Source: Bradyrhizobium sp. Ghvi (GTDB lineage Bacteria > Pseudomonadota > Alphaproteobacteria > Rhizobiales > Xanthobacteraceae). From it: 64,000 nucleotides of DNA. Below, one piece after another: positions 8,240-17,406 of the stretch. Location of the stretch: the NCBI RefSeq assembly GCF_900115265.1, contig NZ_FOVU01000005.1, forward strand, positions 496,001 to 560,000, read 5' to 3'. Under the pieces are notes generated by a model. That model was not told the DNA's origin. It worked only from the letters and a program-made list of their open reading frames with translations, and did not search any database. The stretch's first letter is position 1. The number at the start of each line of letters is the position of its first letter. The position numbers and the translations under genes are program-made.

Positions 8240-8644
8240 ATGGCCCCCGTATCCATTCTCCTCAACATCATCTGGATTCTCATCGGCGGTGCCTGGATGG
8301 CATTCGGCTGGCTGGTGGCATCGATCATCATGGCCATCACCATCATCGGCCTGCCGTGGGCCCGCGCGGCCTTCAACATTGCCATCTACACCCTGCTGCC
8401 GTTCGGTTCGCGCGCCGTGAGCCGAGACGAGGTCACCGGCATGGGCGATATCGGCACCGGGCCGCTCGGGGTCATCGGCAACATCATTTGGCTCGTGCTG
8501 GCTGGGTGGTGGCTGGCGCTCGGCCATTTGCTGACCGCCGTGCTCTTTGCGATCACCATCATCGGCCTTCCCTTCGCCTGGGCCCATCTGAAACTCGCCG
8601 GTATCGCGCTCTGGCCGATCGGCAAGGTGATCGTCCCGGCCTGA
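8240..8644 (+). CDS. YccF domain-containing inner membrane protein
   Basis: This 134-residue hydrophobic protein consists of two tandem copies of the YccF domain, each with a pair of hydrophobic segments. The repeated signature is visible as NIIWILIGGAWMAFGW with ITIIGLPWARAAF in the first half, and NIIWLVLAGWWLALGH with ITIIGLPFAWAHL in the second. The ATG at 8240 starts directly at the first domain. The function of YccF is not established; it is a predicted inner-membrane protein found in many bacteria. It precedes ppc by about 110 bases on the same strand, with no evident functional link. Confidence 0.85.
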   Translation: MAPVSILLNIIWILIGGAWMAFGWLVASIIMAITIIGLPWARAAFNIAIYTLLPFGSRAVSRDEVTGMGDIGTGPLGVIGNIIWLVLAGWWLALGHLLTAVLFAITIIGLPFAWAHLKLAGIALWPIGKVIVPA

Positions 8645-8754
8645 TCCGGCGGGCGTGTGCGCCGCCACGAAGTTCATCTTGCACTGCGGCAGAAAAATAT
8701 CGCACACTCCTCCGGATCAAGGAGCCATTGGGAGCTCTGCAAGGGGAGCGAGCC

Positions 8755-11544
8755 ATGTCCCTCCAGACCGTATCGTCCGACGCCGCCGATCTTCGCTCGA
8801 ACCGCCCTGAGGACGTCCAGGCGCTGGAGGCCGATGCGCGCCTGCGCGACGACATCCGCCTGCTCGGGCGTATCCTGGGCGACACGGTGCGCGACCAGGA
8901 GGGGGCGGATGTGTTCGACCTGGTCGAGCGCATCAGGCAGACCTCGATCCGGTTCCACCGCGACGAGGACCGGCTCGCCCGTCGCGAGCTCGAACAGATC
9001 CTCGACAGCATGTCGACCTCAGAGACGGTGCGGATCGTCCGTGCCTTCAGCTATTTCTCCCACCTCGCCAACATCGCGGAAGACCAGAACAATATCCGCC
9101 AGATGCGCGCCGGCAAGAACGGCAGTTCCGGTGTCCTGGCTCAGACGCTCGCCAAAGCTAAGGGCGCAGGCATCAGCGCCGACGCACTGCGCAAGTTCTT
9201 CAGGAGCGCGCTCGTCAGCCCGGTGCTGACAGCGCATCCGACCGAGGTCCGGCGCAAGAGCACGATGGACCGCGAGATGCAAATCGCGGCCTTGCTTGAT
9301 CGCCGCGAGCGCGTTGCGCTGACCGCAGAGGAGGCGGCCGCCAGCGACGAGCAGCTTCGCCGCGAGGTCCTGACGCTGTGGCAGACCAATCTTCTGCGAC
9401 GGACCAAGCTCACCGTGCTCGACGAGGTCGCCAACGGACTGTCGTTCTACGACTACACGTTCCTGCGCGAGGTGCCGCGGCTGGTCAACGCGCTGGAGGA
9501 CCGGCTGGAGGAGGGCGGCGAGAAGGCGGCCGGCGAGCTCGCCTCGTTCCTGCGCATGGGAAGCTGGATCGGCGGCGACCGCGACGGCAATCCCTTCGTC
9601 ACCGCCGACGTGATGCGCGGCACGCTGCGGCTGCAATCGAGCCGGGTGATGCAGTTCTACCTGGAAGAGCTGCACGTGCTCGGCTCGGAACTGTCGATCG
9701 CAGCCCATCTCGCCGATGTCTCCGAGGAGCTACGCACGCTGGCGGAGCGCTCCCCCGACACCTCGCCGCACCGCAGCGGCGAGCCCTATCGTCTCGCGGT
9801 GTCCGGCATCTATGCCCGCCTGACTGCGACGGCCGAAAAGCTCGAGGTCGAGATCACACGCCGTCCCGTCGGCAAGGGGGCGCCGTATACGAGCGTGAAG
9901 GAGTTGCAAGCCGATCTCGACGTGCTGCACCGTTCGCTGATCTCCAACAATGCCCGCGTCATCGCCCGCGGCAGGCTGCGGCTGCTGCGGCGCGCGGTGG
10001 ATTGCTTCGGCTTCCATCTGGCGCGGCTCGACATCCGCCAGAACTCGGCGGTGCACGAACGCACCATCGCGGAGCTGATGGATGCCGCCAATCCCGGCAT
10101 GTCCTATCTCGCGCTCGGCGAGGAGGCGCGCATCTCGCTGCTGACCAACGAATTGCGCTCGACGCGCGCGCTGGTCTCGCCGTTCGTCAAATACAGCGAC
10201 GAGACCATGGGCGAGCTCAACGTCTTCCATGCCGCCGCGGAGGCGCATGCGATGTTCGGCTCGGATGCCATCCCCCAATGCATCATCTCGATGTGCAAGG
10301 GCATGTCCGACATGCTCGAAGTCGCAGTGCTGCTGAAGGAGGTCGGCCTCGTCCATCCCTCCGGCCGTAGCGCCATCAACATCGTGCCGCTGTTCGAGAC
10401 AATCGAGGATCTGCAGGCGTCATCAGGCATCATGGATCGGATGCTGTCGCTGCACGACTACCGTCGCCTCGTCGACAGCCGCGGCAGCGTGCAGGAGGTG
10501 ATGCTCGGTTATTCCGACTCGAACAAGGATGGCGGCTTCGTCACCTCGGGCTGGGAGCTCTACAAGGCCGAGATCGGCCTCGTCGAAGTGTTCGAGCGCC
10601 ACCATGTGCGGCTGCGCCTGTTCCACGGCCGCGGCGGCTCGGTCGGCCGCGGCGGCGGCCCGAGCTATGACGCCATCGTCGCGCAGCCGGGCGGGGCCGT
10701 GAACGGCCAGATCCGCATCACCGAGCAGGGCGAGATCATCTCCTCGAAATATTCCAACGCCGAAGTCGGCCGCAACAATCTCGAGATCCTGGCGGCAGCG
10801 ACCCTGGATGCGAGCCTGTTGCAGCCGAGCCAGAGCGCGCCCCGCCGCGAATATCTCACCGCGATGGACGAATTGTCGAACCTCGCTTTCAAAGCCTATC
10901 GCGGGCTCGTCTACGAGACCGACGGGTTCGTCGACTACTTCTGGTCCTCGACCGTGATCAACGAGATCGCCACGCTCAACATCGGCAGCCGGCCGGCCTC
11001 GCGCAAGAAGACCCGCGCCATCGAGGACCTCCGCGCGATTCCCTGGGTGTTCTCCTGGGCGCAATGCCGCCTGATGCTGCCCGGCTGGTACGGCTTCGGC
11101 AGCGCGGTCGAGCAGTGGATCGCCGAACATCCCGACAAGGGCATGCCATTCCTGAAAGAGCTCTATCAGGAATGGCCGTTCTTCCGCATGCTGCTGTCGA
11201 ACATGGACATGGTGCTGGCGAAAAGCTCGATCGCGATCGCCTCGCGCTATGCCGAGCTGGTGCCTGACGAGGCCCTGCGCGAAAAGATCTTCGGTCGCAT
11301 CCGCCGCGAATGGCATTCCTGCATCGAGACGCTGCTCGACATCATGGGCCAGGATCGGCTGCTGCAGGGCAATCCATTACTTGAACGCTCCGTGCGCCAT
11401 CGCTTCCCCTATCTCGATCCGCTCAATCACGTGCAGGTCGAACTCTTGCGGGAGCACCGCGCGCAGAACCCGGATGAGCAGGTGCTGCGCGGGATTCAAT
11501 TGACGATCAACGGCATCTCGGCGGGGTTGAGGAATACGGGGTAG
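8755..11544 (+). CDS. ppc: Phosphoenolpyruvate carboxylase
   Basis: This 929-residue enzyme matches the usual length of bacterial PEP carboxylase, which converts PEP and bicarbonate to oxaloacetate to replenish the TCA cycle. The catalytic histidine is in LTAHPTEVRRKS (H161). The second signature lysine is in GYSDSNKDGG, and the mobile loop FHGRGGSVGRGGGP is intact. The C-terminus ends LTINGISAGLRNTG, as in the family. AAGGGGAG at 8741-8748 supports the ATG at 8755. Aspartate/malate allosteric regulation is usual for bacterial enzymes but cannot be confirmed here. It appears to be transcribed alone. Confidence 0.97.
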   Translation: MSLQTVSSDAADLRSNRPEDVQALEADARLRDDIRLLGRILGDTVRDQEGADVFDLVERIRQTSIRFHRDEDRLARRELEQILDSMSTSETVRIVRAFSYFSHLANIAEDQNNIRQMRAGKNGSSGVLAQTLAKAKGAGISADALRKFFRSALVSPVLTAHPTEVRRKSTMDREMQIAALLDRRERVALTAEEAAASDEQLRREVLTLWQTNLLRRTKLTVLDEVANGLSFYDYTFLREVPRLVNALEDRLEEGGEKAAGELASFLRMGSWIGGDRDGNPFVTADVMRGTLRLQSSRVMQFYLEELHVLGSELSIAAHLADVSEELRTLAERSPDTSPHRSGEPYRLAVSGIYARLTATAEKLEVEITRRPVGKGAPYTSVKELQADLDVLHRSLISNNARVIARGRLRLLRRAVDCFGFHLARLDIRQNSAVHERTIAELMDAANPGMSYLALGEEARISLLTNELRSTRALVSPFVKYSDETMGELNVFHAAAEAHAMFGSDAIPQCIISMCKGMSDMLEVAVLLKEVGLVHPSGRSAINIVPLFETIEDLQASSGIMDRMLSLHDYRRLVDSRGSVQEVMLGYSDSNKDGGFVTSGWELYKAEIGLVEVFERHHVRLRLFHGRGGSVGRGGGPSYDAIVAQPGGAVNGQIRITEQGEIISSKYSNAEVGRNNLEILAAATLDASLLQPSQSAPRREYLTAMDELSNLAFKAYRGLVYETDGFVDYFWSSTVINEIATLNIGSRPASRKKTRAIEDLRAIPWVFSWAQCRLMLPGWYGFGSAVEQWIAEHPDKGMPFLKELYQEWPFFRMLLSNMDMVLAKSSIAIASRYAELVPDEALREKIFGRIRREWHSCIETLLDIMGQDRLLQGNPLLERSVRHRFPYLDPLNHVQVELLREHRAQNPDEQVLRGIQLTINGISAGLRNTG

Positions 11545-11547
11545 GGG

Positions 11548-11608
11548 CGAATTGCGAATGGCGAGTAGCGAATAGACTGCTATTCGCCATTCACCACTCA
11601 CTATTCGC
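11548..11608. repeat. ATTCGC-type intergenic repeat, family D copy 1
   Basis: It is built from inverted GCGAATGGCGAGTAGCGAATAG and CTATTCGCCATTC modules followed by further CACTC/ATTCGC units. It lies between the convergent ppc and SDR genes. A related copy is at 26047. Confidence 0.8.
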
Positions 11609-11614
11609 GCAAAC

Positions 11615-12529
11615 TCAAACGGGATCCCAAGTGAAGATGTCGGCGGAGCGGTCGAGCTTGTAGAACGATCCCTTCAGAGCCGGCATGCCGTGTTCCGCGA
11701 TCGATTGCGGCGTCCAGCCTTCGCTCCGCTGCACCGAGCGGATCGGGCGGTTCTGGCTGAACAGGAAAATCTCGTTCATGCGCACACCAAAGATCTGGCC
11801 GGTGACGTCCTTGGCGGAATCGCCGAGCAGATAGCCGCAGAGCGGCGCGATCTTCTCCGGGCCCATCTGCTTGATCTTCTCGACGCGCGCTTTCTCGGCC
11901 TCAGTTTCGGTCGGGATGGTGCCGATCATGCGGGTCCAGGCAAACGGCGAGACGCAGTTGGAGCGGACGTTGAAGCGGCCCATGTCGAGTGCAATCGACT
12001 TCGACAGGCCGACGATGCCGAGTTTTGCGGCGGCGTAGTTGGCCTGACCAAAATTGCCGATCAGGCCCGAGGTCGAGGTGAAGTGCACGAAGGAGCCGCT
12101 CTCCTGCTCGCGGAAGATGCGCGCCGCGGCGTGGCTGACATAGAACGAGCCCATCAGATGCACCTTGATGACGGCCTCGAACGCTTCCACGCTCATCTTG
12201 TGGAAGATCATGTCGCGCAAAATGCCGGCATTGTTGACGACGCCGTCGAGCCGGCCGAAATGATCGGTCGCGGTCTTGACGATCTTGCTGGCGGGAATGG
12301 CTTCGGCGACCGATTCGAAATTGGCCACGGCCGTACCGCCGCGCTTCTTGATCTCCTCGACCACTTCCTCGGCGGGCGCGGCGTTCGAACCGGCGCCGTC
12401 GGCAGCCCCACCGGGATCGTTGACCACGACCTTGGCGCCCTCGGCCGCGCAAAGCAACGCGATCTCGCGCCCGATGCCACGGCCTGCGCCGGTGACGATG
12501 ATGACCTTGTCCTGCAGTGATTTGCTCAT
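11615..12529 (-). CDS. SDR family oxidoreductase, MFE-2/HSD17B4-like
   Basis: This 304-residue short-chain dehydrogenase has the TGAGRGIGRE cofactor loop near residue 14, the NNAG motif, and the catalytic Ser in STSGLIG with Tyr-Lys in NYAAAK. The adenosine-side segment VVVNDPGG and the long C-terminal extension resemble the (3R)-hydroxyacyl-CoA dehydrogenase domain of multifunctional enzyme type 2. It probably oxidises a 3-hydroxyacyl-CoA with NAD. It is the last gene of a minus-strand set with the SCP-x-like thiolase and the OB-fold protein, separated from the thiolase by a palindromic repeat. That pairing of dehydrogenase and thiolase suits side-chain or branched acyl-CoA oxidation. Confidence 0.85.
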   Translation of the reverse strand: MSKSLQDKVIIVTGAGRGIGREIALLCAAEGAKVVVNDPGGAADGAGSNAAPAEEVVEEIKKRGGTAVANFESVAEAIPASKIVKTATDHFGRLDGVVNNAGILRDMIFHKMSVEAFEAVIKVHLMGSFYVSHAAARIFREQESGSFVHFTSTSGLIGNFGQANYAAAKLGIVGLSKSIALDMGRFNVRSNCVSPFAWTRMIGTIPTETEAEKARVEKIKQMGPEKIAPLCGYLLGDSAKDVTGQIFGVRMNEIFLFSQNRPIRSVQRSEGWTPQSIAEHGMPALKGSFYKLDRSADIFTWDPV

Positions 12530-12562
12530 GTGGGTTCTCCGGTAGCCGTTCCAAATTCCGCT

Positions 12563-12665
12563 GTCATTCCGGGGCGGAGCGAAGCGACGAGCCCGGAATC
12601 CATCGTGCGACCTTCATTGCGGTCCGATGGATTCCGGGTTCGCGCTGCGCGCGCCCCGGAATGAC
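12563..12665. repeat. Long palindromic intergenic repeat, family A copy 3
   Basis: A full-length copy with arms GTCATTCCGGGGC and GCCCCGGAATGAC. It sits inside the minus-strand operon between the thiolase and the SDR, where it could act as an RNA hairpin that sets the relative expression of the two genes. Confidence 0.9.
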
Positions 12666-12670
12666 GGTGC

Positions 12671-13810
12671 TTACCTCTCGTTCGTAAACACGATCGTGCC
12701 TGACGCGGCGAACATGCCGCCGACGCCGTGGCACACTGAAATCTTCGCGTTCGGCACCTGCGCCGGCGCGATGCCGCGCATCTGGCGCACGCTCTCCTGA
12801 AGCGCGTACATGCCGTACATGCCTGAATGCATGTAGGAGAGGCCGCCGCCATTGGTGTTGAGCGGCAGCTTGCCGCCGGGCCGCGTGTTGCCGTCCGCGA
12901 TGAACTTGCCGGTCTCCTCGTACGGCATGAAACCGAGATCGCCGAGGCCGAACAGCGGCAGATGCGCAAAGGCATCATAGATCATGAGATGATCGACGTC
13001 CTTGTGTGCGATGCCAGCTTCCTTGAACGCAAGGGGCCCCGCAGTCTTGAATGCGCGCGACGAATTAAAGGTCTCCATCTGGCTGACCATCGGCGTCTCC
13101 ACGCTCTCGCCGGTGCCCATGATGTAGACGGGCTTGCGTGGAAAATCCCTGGCGCGGTCGGCCGAGGTCAGGATCAGCGCGCCACCACCGTCGGTGACGA
13201 GGCAGCATTGCAGCAGCCGGAACGGATAGGCGATCATGCGCGAGTTGAGGACGTCAGTGACCGTGATCGGGTCCTTCATCATCGCGCGCGGATTCTTCGC
13301 CGCCCATTCCCGCTGCACCACCGCGACCGAGGCGAGCTGCTCATGCGTGATGCCATAGGTCTTCATGAAGCGCAGCACGGGTATCGGGAACATGCTGGGC
13401 GGCCCGTAGACGCCATAGGGCGCCTCGAACTGGCCGTTGAGGCTGTCCGCCGGAGTGAAGCGCGGCTGCTTGCCGATCATCGACTTGCCGCTCTCGGCGT
13501 GGGTGATCAGCACGGTCTTGCACAGACCGGCCTCGATCGCCGCAGCTGCATGACGGACATGCAGCATGAACGAGCAGCCGCCGACCGAGGTGCCGTCGAC
13601 CCAGGTCGGCTTGATGCCGAGATAGTGGCAGACCTGCTGTGGGGTTTCGACCGCGGTGGCGAAGCCGTCGATGTCGGACAGTTTCAGTCCGGCATCCGCG
13701 ATGGCGTTGAGCGCGGCGTCCGCGTGGAGCTGGAGCTGCGAGGCGTTGGGGATCACGCCGAGCTCGGTGGTCTCTGCCGCGCCGACGACGGCAACCTGGT
13801 TCTTGCGCAT
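12671..13810 (-). CDS. Thiolase family protein (SCP-x/lipid-transfer type)
   Basis: This 379-residue protein has the thiolase fold of the SCP-x (sterol carrier protein x) subgroup rather than classical FadA. The candidate nucleophilic Cys lies in TSVGGCSFM near residue 80. The NTNGGGLSYMHSGMYGM segment and the terminal VCHGVGGMFAASGT loop complete the active site, with CHGVGG replacing the CGG of classical thiolases. It would cleave a 3-ketoacyl-CoA, possibly a branched or sterol-side-chain substrate. It starts three bases after the OB-fold zinc-ribbon gene stop. Such small proteins are well-known partners of this thiolase class, and their complex is the likely functional form. Confidence 0.88.
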   Translation of the reverse strand: MRKNQVAVVGAAETTELGVIPNASQLQLHADAALNAIADAGLKLSDIDGFATAVETPQQVCHYLGIKPTWVDGTSVGGCSFMLHVRHAAAAIEAGLCKTVLITHAESGKSMIGKQPRFTPADSLNGQFEAPYGVYGPPSMFPIPVLRFMKTYGITHEQLASVAVVQREWAAKNPRAMMKDPITVTDVLNSRMIAYPFRLLQCCLVTDGGGALILTSADRARDFPRKPVYIMGTGESVETPMVSQMETFNSSRAFKTAGPLAFKEAGIAHKDVDHLMIYDAFAHLPLFGLGDLGFMPYEETGKFIADGNTRPGGKLPLNTNGGGLSYMHSGMYGMYALQESVRQMRGIAPAQVPNAKISVCHGVGGMFAASGTIVFTNER

Positions 13811-13813
13811 GGT

Positions 13814-14227
13814 CTACCCCTTCGCCGGACGGAACACGGGGAGGGAGATTTTGTCGTCGAGCTCCTGGAAAGCGACCTCGAGCTTCATGTCGAGCTCGAG
13901 CGCCTCCGGTGTCTGCGGACAATCGACGATGTTGCTCATCATCCGCGGCCCCTCGGCGAGCTCCACCACTGCGATGGCATAGGGTGGGGTGAAGCCGGGC
14001 GCGGCAGGCCGGTGGTTGATCACATAGCTGTAGAGGAAGCCTTTGCCGCTCGCCTTGAATACGGAGACCTTGCGCGAGGCGCAGGACGGGCAGAACGGGC
14101 GCGGCGGGAAATAAACATGCGCGCAGGCGTCGCAGCGCTGCAGGCGGAGTTCACCCGCTTTCGTGCCGTCCCAGAAATGCTGGGTCTCCGGCGTCGGTTT
14201 CGGTCGCGCACGCTGCGGTTCGGCCAT
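13814..14227 (-). CDS. OB-fold/zinc-ribbon protein (DUF35 family), thiolase partner
   Basis: This 137-residue protein has an N-terminal rubredoxin-like zinc ribbon, visible as LQRCDACAHVYFPPRPFCPSC (two CxxC pairs near residues 30-50). A C-terminal OB fold of about 70 residues follows. Proteins of this family bind acyl-CoA and form complexes with SCP-x-type thiolases. The ATG at 14227 gives the usual short N-terminus before the ribbon; a further upstream in-frame start would add a basic, unrelated extension. It is the first gene of the minus-strand set, three bases from the thiolase, so co-expression is nearly certain. Confidence 0.88.
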   Translation of the reverse strand: MAEPQRARPKPTPETQHFWDGTKAGELRLQRCDACAHVYFPPRPFCPSCASRKVSVFKASGKGFLYSYVINHRPAAPGFTPPYAIAVVELAEGPRMMSNIVDCPQTPEALELDMKLEVAFQELDDKISLPVFRPAKG

Positions 14228-14404
14228 GTCGGAAACCCTCCCAACGGCGGGCTTCATGCCCCGCCTGTTTCGATCTTGATGCGACAATCGGCTATCGAGC
14301 GTCAACGGTCCAGCAATGCGCATGCATGCCATCATGCGCACAATGCTTGTGTCGAACTAAGGCAGCGCTATAGATTGCCCGCGCAAATATTCCGTGAGAC
14401 AGAC

Positions 14405-15754
14405 ATGCCCGATTTCCCGACACTGGCAAAGCTCGCCGAAGACCTCGAAAGCGGTCGCACCACCTCCCGCAAGCTGGTCGAAGCCTGCATCGCCAGGATC
14501 GCCGATCCCGCCGGCGAGGGGCAGCGCACCTTCCTGCATGTCGACAAGGACGCCGCTCTGGCGGTTGCGGACGCGATGGACGGACTGCGCAGAGCCAAAG
14601 CCGCGCCGTCGCGCTATGCCGGCATCCCGATCTCGATCAAGGATCTGTTCGACGTCAAGGGGCAGACGACGCGGGCCGGCTCCCGCGCGCTCGACGATTC
14701 CGATCCGGCCGAGCACGACGCGCCAGCGGTGGCGCGCCTGCGCAAGGCGGGCTTCGTCGTGATTGGGCGGACCAACATGACCGAGTTCGCCTATTCCGGT
14801 ATCGGCATCAATCCGCATTACGGCACGCCGAAGGGCGCCTGGAACCGGGCCGAGGGCCACGTGCCCGGTGGCTCGTCCTCGGGTGCGGCGGTGTCCGTGC
14901 TCGACGGCATGGCGCATGGCGCGCTTGGCACCGACACCGGCGGCTCCTGCCGGATACCGGCGGCCTTCAACGGCATCGTCGGTTACAAACCGACGCAGCG
15001 CCGCGTGCCGCTCGACGGCACCGTGCCGCTGTCCTTCTCGCTCGACAGTATCGGACCGTTGGCACGATCGGTCAGCTGTTGTGCCATTCTCGACGCGGTC
15101 CTAGCCAACGAGCCGATCGTCGCGCCGAAGCCGCGTCCCGTGAAGGGCATGCGGCTGGCGGTGCCGACCACGATTGCGCTCGACGATCTCGATGCAGAGG
15201 TTGCCGACACCTTCGAGCGCGCGCTGAAGACACTTTCCGACCACGGCGCCGTCATCGAACGCATCGAGATGGCGGAGTTCCATGACATCGGCCCGATGAA
15301 CGCCAAGGGCGGCTTTGCCGCGTCCGAGAGCTACGCCTGGCACCGCTATCTCATCACCGCCAAGGGCGACATCTACGATCCGCGCGTCGCCGTCCGCATC
15401 ATGCGCGGCGAGGCGCAGAGCGCGGCCGACTACATCGACCTGCTCAATGAGCGCCGCTCGCTGATCGCGCGTGTCAATGCGCGCATCGCGCCCTATGATG
15501 CCTTGGTGCTGCCGACTACGGCCAACACGCCGCCGAAGATTGCAGACCTTGCCGACGACAAGGCGTTCACCACGCAAAATCTCCGCGCGCTACGGAACTG
15601 CACCCTGATCAACATGATCGACGGCTGCGCCATCTCGCTGCCGGCGCATCGGAAGGGCGATATTCCCGTCGGTTTGATGCTCGCCGGTGCCGGTGGGTCC
15701 GATCGCCGTATCTTTGAACTTGCCGCCGGCATGGAGGCCGTCATTCGTGTTTGA
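14405..15754 (+). CDS. Amidase (amidase-signature family)
   Basis: This 449-residue hydrolase carries the amidase-signature catalytic triad: Lys79 in ISIKDLFDVKG, the cis-serine in the GGSSSG loop (155-160), and the nucleophile Ser181 in DTGGSCRIPAAF. The length and the order of motifs are normal for the family, which cleaves amides such as aryl amides or ureido acids in the cytoplasm. The start at 14405 follows a spacer of about 180 bases that could hold its promoter, divergent from the OB-fold gene. It overlaps the downstream DUF2848 gene by eight bases, so the two are probably translationally coupled. The substrate is unknown. Confidence 0.9.
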   Translation: MPDFPTLAKLAEDLESGRTTSRKLVEACIARIADPAGEGQRTFLHVDKDAALAVADAMDGLRRAKAAPSRYAGIPISIKDLFDVKGQTTRAGSRALDDSDPAEHDAPAVARLRKAGFVVIGRTNMTEFAYSGIGINPHYGTPKGAWNRAEGHVPGGSSSGAAVSVLDGMAHGALGTDTGGSCRIPAAFNGIVGYKPTQRRVPLDGTVPLSFSLDSIGPLARSVSCCAILDAVLANEPIVAPKPRPVKGMRLAVPTTIALDDLDAEVADTFERALKTLSDHGAVIERIEMAEFHDIGPMNAKGGFAASESYAWHRYLITAKGDIYDPRVAVRIMRGEAQSAADYIDLLNERRSLIARVNARIAPYDALVLPTTANTPPKIADLADDKAFTTQNLRALRNCTLINMIDGCAISLPAHRKGDIPVGLMLAGAGGSDRRIFELAAGMEAVIRV

Positions 15755-16433
15755 CCTCACTTTCACCGTTGACGCCCATGATGCCCCCACGCCGCTGACC
15801 CTGGCGATCGACCAGATGGTCATCGCCGGCTGGACCGGCCGCGATCCTGTCGCACGCGACAAGCACATCGCCGAGTTGCAGGAGATGGGCATCGCCCCGC
15901 CGGCGTCCACGCCGATCTACTACCGCGCCTCGGCGCGGCGGCTGACCCAGGAAGACAGCATCGAATGCACCGGCGGCGATTCCTCAGGCGAGGTCGAGTT
16001 CGTGCTGATCGGCTGGCAGGGCCGCATCTTCGTCGGCTGCGGCTCCGACCACACCGACCGCAGGGTCGAGGCCTATAACGTCACCGTATCCAAGCAGATG
16101 TGCGACAAGCCGATCGCCTCGACGCTGTGGGAGCTTGAGGACGTCATCGGCCATTGGGACAAGATGATCTTGCGCTCCTACGCGACGATCAATGGGGAAC
16201 GCGTGCTCTACCAGGAGGGGACGCTGGATGCGATGCTGCCGGTCGCCGACCTCATTGCGCGCGGCTTCGAAGGCGGCAAGTTCCCCGACGGTTGCGCCAT
16301 GTTCGGCGGCACCTTCGCTGCCAAGGGCGGCATCCGCCCCGCCGAACGCTTCGAGTTCGAGCTGGAAGATCCCGTGCGGAAGCGCACGATCAGGCACGGG
16401 TATGATGTGGTGACGTTGCCGGTACGGGGTTAG
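15747..16433 (+). CDS. DUF2848 domain-containing protein
   Basis: This protein of about 228 residues resembles the DUF2848 family, which is often encoded beside amidases. The sequence begins VFDLTFTV and contains the acidic, conserved-looking segments VGCGSDHTDRRVE and MFGGTFAAKGGI. No signal peptide or membrane span is visible. I chose the GTG at 15747, which overlaps the amidase stop by eight bases; a more upstream in-frame ATG at 15687 would overlap the amidase by 68 bases. The beta-rich fold and the HTDR segment hint at a hydrolase- or fumarylacetoacetase-like barrel, but this is speculative. Functionally it should act with the amidase. Confidence 0.75.
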   Translation: MFDLTFTVDAHDAPTPLTLAIDQMVIAGWTGRDPVARDKHIAELQEMGIAPPASTPIYYRASARRLTQEDSIECTGGDSSGEVEFVLIGWQGRIFVGCGSDHTDRRVEAYNVTVSKQMCDKPIASTLWELEDVIGHWDKMILRSYATINGERVLYQEGTLDAMLPVADLIARGFEGGKFPDGCAMFGGTFAAKGGIRPAERFEFELEDPVRKRTIRHGYDVVTLPVRG

Positions 16434-16525
16434 TTCTCACCTCGTCGTAAGGGCTCCTCGCAATGACGGCGAGAGAGTCGGAAATCGGGTGGTTGTGGTG
16501 GCCGCGGCCTGTCACACCCACATCC

Positions 16526-16629
16526 GTCATTCCGGGGCGCGCCATGGCGCGAACCCGGAGTCCATCGTGCGTCATTGTCGGTGGAGGAATGGATTCCGGG
16601 CTCGCGACTTCGTCGCGCCCCGGAATGAC
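16526..16629. repeat. Long palindromic intergenic repeat, family A copy 4
   Basis: A full-length copy with arms GTCATTCCGGGGC and GCCCCGGAATGAC, lying in the 217-base gap between the DUF2848 gene and the 2OG-oxygenase gene. Confidence 0.9.
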
Positions 16630-16650
16630 GGAAGCGGATAGGACATCGCC

Positions 16651-17397
16651 ATGGCCGTTGCCAAACGTATTGCTGGACCCAATTCTGAAGCCGACCTCGT
16701 CACCCACGTCGACACCCTCGACTGGCCCCAAATCACCGCCGAACTCGACTCCCAAGGTTGTGCCGTCCTCGAGAGCCTGCTCACGCCCGAGCAGTGCTGC
16801 GCCATCGCCGCGCTCTATCCTGACGACGCGCACTTCCGCAGCCGTATCGTCATGGATCGCCACGGCTTTGGCCGCGGCGAATACAAATATTTCTCCTATC
16901 CGTTGCCCGGTCTGATCCCCGAGTTGCGCCCGGCGCTCTATGCGCACCTTCAGGGCGTCGCTAACCGCTGGAATGAGGAGATGGGAATCGACGTCCGCTA
17001 TCCCGCAGCGCACGCGGCATTCCTGAAGCGTTGCCATGCGGCAGGTCAGGCGCGACCGACGCCGTTGCTGCTGCAATATGAAGCGGGCGACTACAATTGC
17101 CTGCATCAGGATCTCTATGGCGAGCACGTGTTCCCGCTTCAGGTCGCGATCCTGCTGTCAGAGCCGGGGCGCGACTTCAGCGGCGGCGAGTTCGTGCTGA
17201 CCGAACAGCGCCCGCGCATGCAATCGCGTGCCGAGGTCGTGCCGCTGATGCAAGGTGACGCAGTCGCCTTTGCCGTGCATCATCGCCCGGTGCAGGGGAC
17301 ACGCGGCACCTATCGCGTTAATCTCCGCCACGGCGTCAGCCGTATCAGGTCCGGCCGGCGCCACACGCTCGGTGTGATCTTTCACGATGCCAAATGA
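16651..17397 (+). CDS. 2OG-Fe(II) oxygenase family protein
   Basis: This 248-residue protein has the double-stranded beta-helix dioxygenase signature. The iron-binding facial triad is H152-Q-D154 in LHQDLYG plus a distal His in AVHHRPV (210/211). A 2-oxoglutarate-binding Arg lies in the TYRVNLRHGVS strand. It is not AlkB, lacks a signal peptide, and looks like the prolyl-4-hydroxylase-like COG3826 group. The alkB gene follows nine bases later, so the pair is almost certainly co-transcribed, which suggests a role in nucleic acid or protein repair after alkylation. That role is an inference; the substrate is unknown. Confidence 0.85.
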   Translation: MAVAKRIAGPNSEADLVTHVDTLDWPQITAELDSQGCAVLESLLTPEQCCAIAALYPDDAHFRSRIVMDRHGFGRGEYKYFSYPLPGLIPELRPALYAHLQGVANRWNEEMGIDVRYPAAHAAFLKRCHAAGQARPTPLLLQYEAGDYNCLHQDLYGEHVFPLQVAILLSEPGRDFSGGEFVLTEQRPRMQSRAEVVPLMQGDAVAFAVHHRPVQGTRGTYRVNLRHGVSRIRSGRRHTLGVIFHDAK

Positions 17398-17406
17398 GAG
17401 TTCCTG

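Noticed and set aside
12827..14404. Long upstream extension of the amidase frame
   Set aside because: The frame is open through the antisense of the thiolase and OB-fold genes. The amidase family N-terminus begins at 14405.
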